Of a stretch of DNA of 45,919 bases, positions 40,101 to 45,919 are shown piece by piece. Source of the DNA: Ophiocordyceps camponoti-saundersi (nom. inval.) (Eukaryota; Ascomycota; Sordariomycetes; Hypocreales; Ophiocordycipitaceae). Made by a program: the position numbers and the translations under genes. Numbering within the stretch: the first letter of the stretch is position 1; each line of letters opens with the position of its first letter. The stretch spans positions 1 to 45,919 of the forward strand of contig PDHQ01000276.1 of the NCBI GenBank assembly GCA_003339415.1, in the 5' to 3' direction. The notes beneath the pieces were generated by a model. The model saw only the letters and a list, made by a program, of their open reading frames with translations, was not told where the DNA came from and ran no database searches.

Positions 40101-40900
40101 AGGTTTTTTACCTTAAGGGAACAGGATTTCCTATCCTACGTATATATAGCTAGCCGGGCTTAGCTTTACGACTATAATTAGGTTATCGTCGTTATCTTCT
40201 AATTTTATAAATATCGTAAATATTAATAGGGTTATCTTTTCCTATCGCGGATAATAAGGGTTTTACTAAACTTAGCGGATAAGTTATTTTTTTAGAGTAT
40301 CCTTATCTATATTATCGGTATCTTAGTTATCCTTAGTAAGGGTTTAAGCTAGCTTTTTTTTCTTTACGGGCTATACGAAGTCCTTCTTCCTTTACGAGCG
40401 TTAGAGGATCCGATACTTACGCTTATCCTAATAGAGAAAGCGGTTCCGGCGCTTAGTATCCGCTTAGACCGCTAAGTTTAGATTTCCGTTAAAAAAGGGC
40501 TTTTTAGGTAATAAGATTAAGGGCGAGTACTTAGCGAAGGCGGGTAAGTTATCTAGCTAAATTAGTTTCCGGGCCGCGTAGTTAAGTAATAACCTCTTCT
40601 TAGCTATCTAAAATAAGCCGATAAAGAGATCCTAAGCGTAGTCGGTTACTTAGCAGATTTCCCGCGGAAAATACTATTTATTAATTACTAAGGTAATAAT
40701 TAGGTGCTTATAAACTAAGCTAGCCTAATAGCTTTAGAAATTAATAAGGGGGATAGGATAGATAGGGATAAGCTTAGCGCCTAGGCGCTTTATTACTTAC
40801 TTCGTAAAATAATAACTAACTAAGAGACGGGCGTTTACTCTAGTATTATATAAGGTAAAAATATAAAAAGTAATACTATTAACTTAAACTTAGCTATTAA
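37200..40900 (-). pseudogene. Gypsy pol remnant (protease, RT, RNase H, integrase region)
   Basis: Only the RT core is readable (about 39430-39770, minus). Motif A reads FSKINV instead of the usual Lys-Leu-Asp, so its Asp is Asn (codon at 39684-39686). The FGL motif is present. The catalytic YxDD box reads YANN followed by ILIYSDSEE (codons 39489-39500), so both Asp are Asn. Stops replace Trp/Gln codons. All of these fit G-to-A changes. Outer limits are approximate; protease, RNase H and integrase are placed by family order, not by motif. Confidence 0.75.
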
Positions 40901-40999
40901 TAGTAAACGACTCTCCTACTTTTTATCTTATACGTAATACTTTCGGAATTATTAAGGAGCCTTATAATAGTTCTACTCTTTTCCCGAATTAGAGTTATC

Positions 41000-42273
41000 T
41001 AATCGAATAAAATCGGGCGGGGGCGTCTAAGCTCTGCGAACTCTCCCTATCTTCTATTAGTCGGGATAGTCCTTAGCTATATAGCCCTTTTTTCTATAGA
41101 TAAAATAGGTGCTATTTTCCTAGTAAACTTTCTTCTCGCTCTTACTAAGGGCCTAGCCTTTCTAGTAAGAGGTTATAGTTATAATCTTTTTTTACTCTTT
41201 TAGGGTAACCCTTTTACTTGCCTAGCTTTTACGGGAAAACTTCTAATAAGTTAACTTCTTTTTTCGGCAAAATACGGCGTTTTTTATATACTTATAAAAT
41301 TCCTTATATATTATATATAAATCTTTAGCTTTCGTAAAAAGGCTTAGGTTAAGATTAGTAGGTAGATAATCTTAAAATATATACTTAATCTAAGCTAAGG
41401 GAACTTAGGTCTTAGCCGTAAAATAGTTAAACTCCGTAAAAAACTCCTAAATTTCCTACTTACTTATTAATAAGAAGTTTAGTTTACGAAGTTAGTCCGT
41501 AGCCTTAGCAAATTCGTTAGGATTTCCGTAAGTAGACTTTAAGCACTAGACTATCTTAGCTAATCTAGAAAAAGGGCGTTCCTTTAAGTTATATCTAATT
41601 TCTAATAGTTTACGGGCTTTCCCTTTTAATACGCGGAATAATATATTTATCCGGTCCTACTTATCTCGAAAAGTTATCTTATCGGACCTTATCTTATCTT
41701 TTAGGTTCGTAAGGAAGGCACTAAAATCCTCCTTCTTACTCGAAAACTTACTTACCTCCTTATAGCGAATTTTTATAGAATTAGAATAAAAGGGGTTCGG
41801 CTATCCTATTAGGGCTACTAGCGTAAAAGTATCTTAAGCGGCCTTTCCGGTTAGGATAAATATCTTTTTATTTATATTAAACGTAGTTAATATTTCTTAA
41901 TAGATCTTTTCTACGTTTAAGTCTTAGTTTTTTTAAGTTAACTAACTTTAAAGCTTTATAACTTACGCTTATAGTTACGCTATCTCCGCACGCTACTCTT
42001 ATAGTATAGTTATATTAGTAATATTTTAAGAAGAGGTAGCTATTATCGTAGTTTAGTTTTCGCTAATACCTTATTTTATTATAAGGTTAGGTATCTCTAA
42101 GGCGAGTCTTCTTAATCGCCTAAAAGTCTAGTTAGGGGCTCCGGATATATATCTCGAAGCTAGTCGTAGTCTAAGTCTTAGTTATATATAAGTTCTTTTC
42201 TATCTTATACGGGGACGTGAAAGCGAGGTACGGGTTTCTTAATCGCTTACTAGCGAATTTAAGCTTAGAATAG
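41000..42273 (-). pseudogene. Gypsy gag remnant with mutated zinc knuckle
   Basis: A CCHC-type knuckle is recognisable by its spacing at 41060-41107 (minus): it reads Y-x2-Y-x4-Y-x4-Y around RKKG and IAKD, so all four zinc ligands are now Tyr, the products of TGT/TGC/CAT to TAT changes. The rest toward the 5' LTR is broken by stops. The left limit is approximate. Confidence 0.7.
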
Positions 42274-42688
42274 TATTACGGCCTAGAAATACGTTAAGTA
42301 AATAATTATATTAGTATTATAAATAAAAATTCTAAGCTAAGGAGAAAGGAAAGAAAAGAGGAAAAACTCTCGTAGGCGAAATCCTAGTAAAATATATAAA
42401 GGTATATACTAGTAGAGATAGGAGAGGGTATAAGGAAATCCTAGTAAAAGGTTAACTCTATTTTCGGGTAATTTCCTACCGAGGTCTTCCTAGGGATTTT
42501 ACGATAAGGTTTCCGAGGTTACGTAACTATAGTTAGAAATCCTCGGAAATTACCGTAAAATATTTAGGGGAAATCTTTATAAAATCCTTAGAAATTACTA
42601 TAAAATATCTAAGGGAAATCCTTATAAAATCCTCGGAAATTACCGTAAAATATTTATAGGAAATCCTTATAAGAGCTAGCGCGTAATA
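42274..42688 (-). repeat. 5' LTR of the gypsy element
   Basis: 415 bp copy of 36574-36988. Begins TATTACGG and ends CGTAATA, followed by the target duplication. It should have carried the element's promoter. Confidence 0.93.
42571..42660. repeat. 45-bp tandem repeat within the LTR (second copy)
   Basis: Units 42571-42615 and 42616-42660, matching those in the left LTR. Confidence 0.85.
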
Positions 42689-42693
42689 GAAAT
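42689..42693. repeat. Target-site duplication, right copy (GAAAT)
   Basis: Matches 36569-36573, showing a single insertion with no later loss of the ends. Confidence 0.85.
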
Positions 42694-43204
42694 CCTATTT
42701 ATAAGCTTAAGAGGTTAAATAAGGAGTAAGACCCCTAACTTTAAAACTTTTTAACTACTTAGAGAAAAGTATAAAATATTTACTTTTCCGAATTTCTAAG
42801 AAAACTTAAAGGAATACTATTAGATAAGGAAAGTACTAAAAGGGATAAATCCCTTTATCTAAGCAAGCCTCTTTTTAGCCTATTAGTCCTTAATTTAAGG
42901 GGACTTTTTACTAAGGAAAAAGCTAGTAACGCTATATACCCTTATATAGCCCGGTAATACTACTAAACGTAAACTTGCTAAGAATAAGTTACGCAACTTA
43001 TTTTTATAGGATCTTTTAAAAGGGGATACTAATAACTAAGTTACCTAATTAATTTAAGTATAATATATTTACCTATAACTAAATAGCGTAAAGTTTACTA
43101 ATAAGGTATACGTTAAGTATTTTATCTATATAATATAAGATCGGTATCCCTTATTTATATAAACTATATAATATAACTTGAATTTAGTCTGCTATAAAAA
43201 CCGC
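42694..43204. other. AT-rich remnant between the two retrotransposons
   Basis: RIP-mutated sequence without readable frames; no gene or element end identified. CpA/TpG reappear from about 43177. Confidence 0.55.
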
Positions 43205-43908
43205 TATAAGTGCAGATAGAAATCTGACAGCACTTTCGATTATTTTAAGGTCGGGAAGATAATTAATTATCGGATAGTAGAGGAATAGATAATAGGATTA
43301 TATATCGTAGAAGCGCGATTAAAATAGATTAGAATAGTAGTAGTTTTATAATAATAGGTTAATAATAGAATTATTTAAAAAGTAGAGAAGAAGGTAATTA
43401 ATTAAATTACTATCTACTAAGTAGCAGGAAATCCTCTTCACTAAATACTTAATTGCTTATAAACGTAGTGACCTTTTAGATCGGAAAGAGGGTTATTCTA
43501 TTCGTTAGAGAATAGTATATTAAGGGGTGCTTTCGGGTTTCCGGAAAGTATTATCGTTAATTTAATATTCGGCTTTCCGTATTACCTATTATTTATAATC
43601 TCGTAACGTATAATTATAACGGCGGTAATAGCGGCTCTTTAACACGTAAAAGGTCTATATTATTCTTAGCCTCGGAGAGGCCGAAGCCTTATGCCTTATG
43701 CGCGTATAAGAGATAATAAAGGTAATAAAGTATTATTATTCGTATTAGTACTTTAAAATAATAACCCTAGTTATTTAATTATATAGATAGTATAGTAAAA
43801 TACTAGATTTTCTATAATATATTATAAAGTGGTTATTTTATTTTTATATTAGTTATTTATACTATTATTATTTATTATAAAGAATAAAAATTATTATAAG
43901 CACTTATA
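43205..43908 (-). repeat. Tentative 3' LTR of the copia element
   Basis: The segment is bounded by the inverted ends TATAAGTGC (43205-43213 on plus; 43908-43900 on minus), which would be TG...CA ends after RIP. A purine-rich minus-strand tract (TTAAGGGAGGC, 43919-43909) abuts the right end, in the polypurine-tract position. The partner LTR is outside the window, so this cannot be confirmed here. Confidence 0.4.
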
Positions 43909-44142
43909 GCCTCCCTTAAATAAATATATTAGTTATTTATTTATTATTTATTATAAAATAAGATAAAAATTATAGAAAAACTTATAATATAATATAGTAT
44001 AGTATAATATTTTTAAAGTAAAGTAAAAACCTTTTTAATAAAGGAAAAATAGTAAAAGTAGTAGTTTTATTTAAAAAAAAATAATAAGAGGAAAATCCTA
44101 GAAAAGCTTAAACAGGATAAAAAACCTCTTTATTAAATAAGC

Positions 44143-45919
44143 TTAAGTTAAAGATAATAGACTAGCAAGACCGTGAAAAGTACTGCTATCTAATTCTTTA
44201 GTAAAGATATCTGCTATATTATCCTTGCTTTTAGTATAATAAATATTTATTAGCTTATTTCTTAAATTTTGCCTTAAATAGAAATAAGTTAAGTCGATAT
44301 ACTTCGACCTTTTATGAAATTTAGGATTTTCTGCTAGCCTTAAAGCTGCAGTATTATCTGTTAAGAGATAAGGTATAGTAGCAGGTATTTTAATATCTAA
44401 GCTATTATTTATTAATAAGAATAGCTTATTAAGGTATAAGGCTTCTTTATTAGCCTCCCTTAGGCCTATAAACTTAGCCTCACAGCTGCTTAGTGCTATA
44501 GCTTTTTGTTTAGCATAGGACCAGCTTATAATATTATTATGTATAAAGAAATAATAACTTAAAATGCTTTTTCTTTCTACTAAATCAGAGGCCTAGCTAG
44601 CGTCTGAAAATCCTTTAATATAATAGCTATTATAAGGTATATTACCTTTATAAATAATAGCCTTGTCTGGGTATTTATTTAAATATTTCTAGATAGTATT
44701 TAAAGCATTTATATATGTAATATTAGGTTTACTGCTAAATCTAGCGTAGGAGATAATAGCGTATAATATATTAGGTCTAGTTTATAAGGCTAAATATAAT
44801 AAAGAGCCTATTTCTCTCTGATATTATAGTATTGTTTCTTTATTAGGCTGTATAATAGCTTTCTTTAATTTATTTCTAGGCTTCGAAGGTATATCTGAGA
44901 AGCCTATATTTTCTTTATTTAATTCTTTAAGCTTATTTCTTGCATATTTTTCCTAGGTTATTTGTAGCGTATTATTTTGCCTATTAAAAATAATATGCAT
45001 ACTTAAAAAGTCTTATAGATAGCCTAAGTCTTATATTTTTAAGTCTTTATTTAATTTCTGCAGTATATTTATTATAATATTATTATCCTTAGCGGCCACT
45101 AGTATATCGTTGACGTATATTGCTAAGGCTATTTTTAGCTTTTTATTTATAAATACCCCTTTATCTAATAAAAGAGGGTAAAATCCCTGTTTCTTTAGCG
45201 TATTAGCTAAATAATTATACTATAGTTTAGGACTTTATTTTAAGCCGTATAACGCTTTTCTTAATTTAAGAACTAAGTTATTAGTCTTAATAAGGTCTTT
45301 ATAATTCGAAGGAAGCTTTAAATTATTTTTATTATAATAGTCTTTTATAATAAATTCTTCGAATTTAGCAGGCAGTTTCACGTAAATTTCAGTATCTATT
45401 TTAGCGTAAATAAAGGCATTCTTTATATCGTATTACTTTACTATTAAATTATTTTATAAAGCTATTAATAAAAGCAGTCTTATGCTTTCAGGTCGGGCAG
45501 TAGTGGAAAAAGTCTCTAAATAATCTAAGCCGTAAACCTAATTAAAGCCTTGTACTACAAATCGGGCTTTATACTTAGTTATATTATTATTATTATCCCT
45601 TTTAAGCCTATAGACCTAACGGCCTCCTAAAGGATTTCTATCTTTAGGTATTGTTTTAATTTCCTAGGTTTCTTATTTAATTAATTTATTAACTTCTAGT
45701 TATATAGCCTTTTTCTAATCTAATTTATAAGGGCTATTTAAAGCCTGTTTAGTTGTTTTAGGCTCTATAGGATCTGAATTTTCTAGCGTATATAAAATAG
45801 CTATAATATTCTTTTCTTTTAGAATACTATTTATTTCAGGGTAAGATTCATATTCTTTTAACTCTTCTATAAGCTTTTTAGGTATTCTTACTTCTATAGA
45901 AGGTAGATCCTTATTATTT
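44143..45919 (-). pseudogene. Ty1/copia retrotransposon pol, partial, RIP-damaged
   Basis: Minus strand, running off the right edge. Reading from the window edge leftward: KYKARFVVQGFN, motif A region YDIKNAF with Asp kept, RKALYGLK then a stop where Gln is usual, the catalytic box YVND (codons 45106-45117) in place of YVDD, then RNase H with SSCEAKF (usual Glu changed to Lys), DNTAALRLAENPKFHKRSKYIDL and DIFTKELDSSTFHGLA, ending at TAA 44143-44145. Several Trp and Gln codons are now stops. All changes noted fit RIP-type transitions. Compared with the gypsy element, many CpA/TpG remain, so it was hit less. Gag, integrase and the 5' LTR must lie beyond 45919. Confidence 0.9.

Larger units (their letters stand above)
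36574..42688 (-). mobile_element. Ty3/gypsy LTR retrotransposon, complete structure, inactivated by RIP
   Basis: 6115 bp with two 415-bp LTRs exactly 5700 bp apart and a 5-bp target duplication GAAAT. Orientation is minus: the Gag zinc-knuckle remnant is near the right LTR, reverse transcriptase lies left of it, and a polypurine-like tract (minus-strand TTAGGGGGTAA, 36989-36999) adjoins the left LTR. Every frame is broken by many stops, and CpA/TpG are nearly absent. The stretch 37021-37320 contains neither. LTR ends read TATTACG...CGTAATA, as expected if the canonical TG...CA ends were mutated. It cannot move by itself. Gag-Pol order and the RT motif place it in Ty3/gypsy. Confidence 0.93.

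Overview
The window is nuclear DNA of a filamentous ascomycete. Genes are GC-rich, and coding exons are interrupted by short introns (53-111 nt) with GT..AG ends. The right-hand ~10 kb carries the footprint of repeat-induced point mutation (RIP). A secreted protein with a heat-labile-enterotoxin-A-like domain, together with several secreted hydrolases, points to Sordariomycetes/Hypocreales. Families of insect or invertebrate pathogens such as Ophiocordycipitaceae, Clavicipitaceae or Cordycipitaceae are the best guess; this placement is inference.

Layout. Positions 1-23.5 kb hold mostly housekeeping genes: a rhodanese plus protein-tyrosine-phosphatase protein (Pyp1/Pyp2-like, 894-3758 +), a Tcp11/Sok1-family protein (5318-8332 +), an M1 zinc aminopeptidase (9037-11808 -), a secreted type-B carboxylesterase/lipase (12951-14681 -), a protein of unknown function (15994-17376 -), Arp2/3 complex subunit 3 (18236-18996 +), the tRNA m1A58 methyltransferase subunit TRM6 (19116-20856 -) and a membrane-anchored flavin monooxygenase (21454-23497 -). 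Intergenic DNA here is rich in long poly-C runs, CT/GA tracts and TATG/CATA microsatellites.

Positions 23.5-36 kb are gene-poor and rich in secreted products: a small GPI-anchored protein (25897-26524 +), an S10 serine carboxypeptidase homologue with unusual substrate-site residues (26842-28287 -), a six-exon enterotoxin-A-like secreted protein of about 802 residues with a duplicated C-terminal module (30357-33065 +), and a small Thr-repeat secreted protein (34372-35084 +). This looks like a host-interaction neighbourhood beside a transposon graveyard. No secondary-metabolite backbone gene is present.

Positions 36-45.9 kb are AT-rich and almost free of CpA and TpG in long stretches. They contain a complete but dead Ty3/gypsy LTR retrotransposon (36574-42688, minus orientation, 415-bp LTRs, 5-bp target duplication GAAAT). 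Its reverse transcriptase Asp residues and Gag zinc ligands have been replaced by RIP-type transitions. Next to it is a less heavily mutated Ty1/copia element on the minus strand that runs off the right edge of the window. Exon models below were built by hand from splice signals, frame continuity and recall of family patterns; no searches were run.
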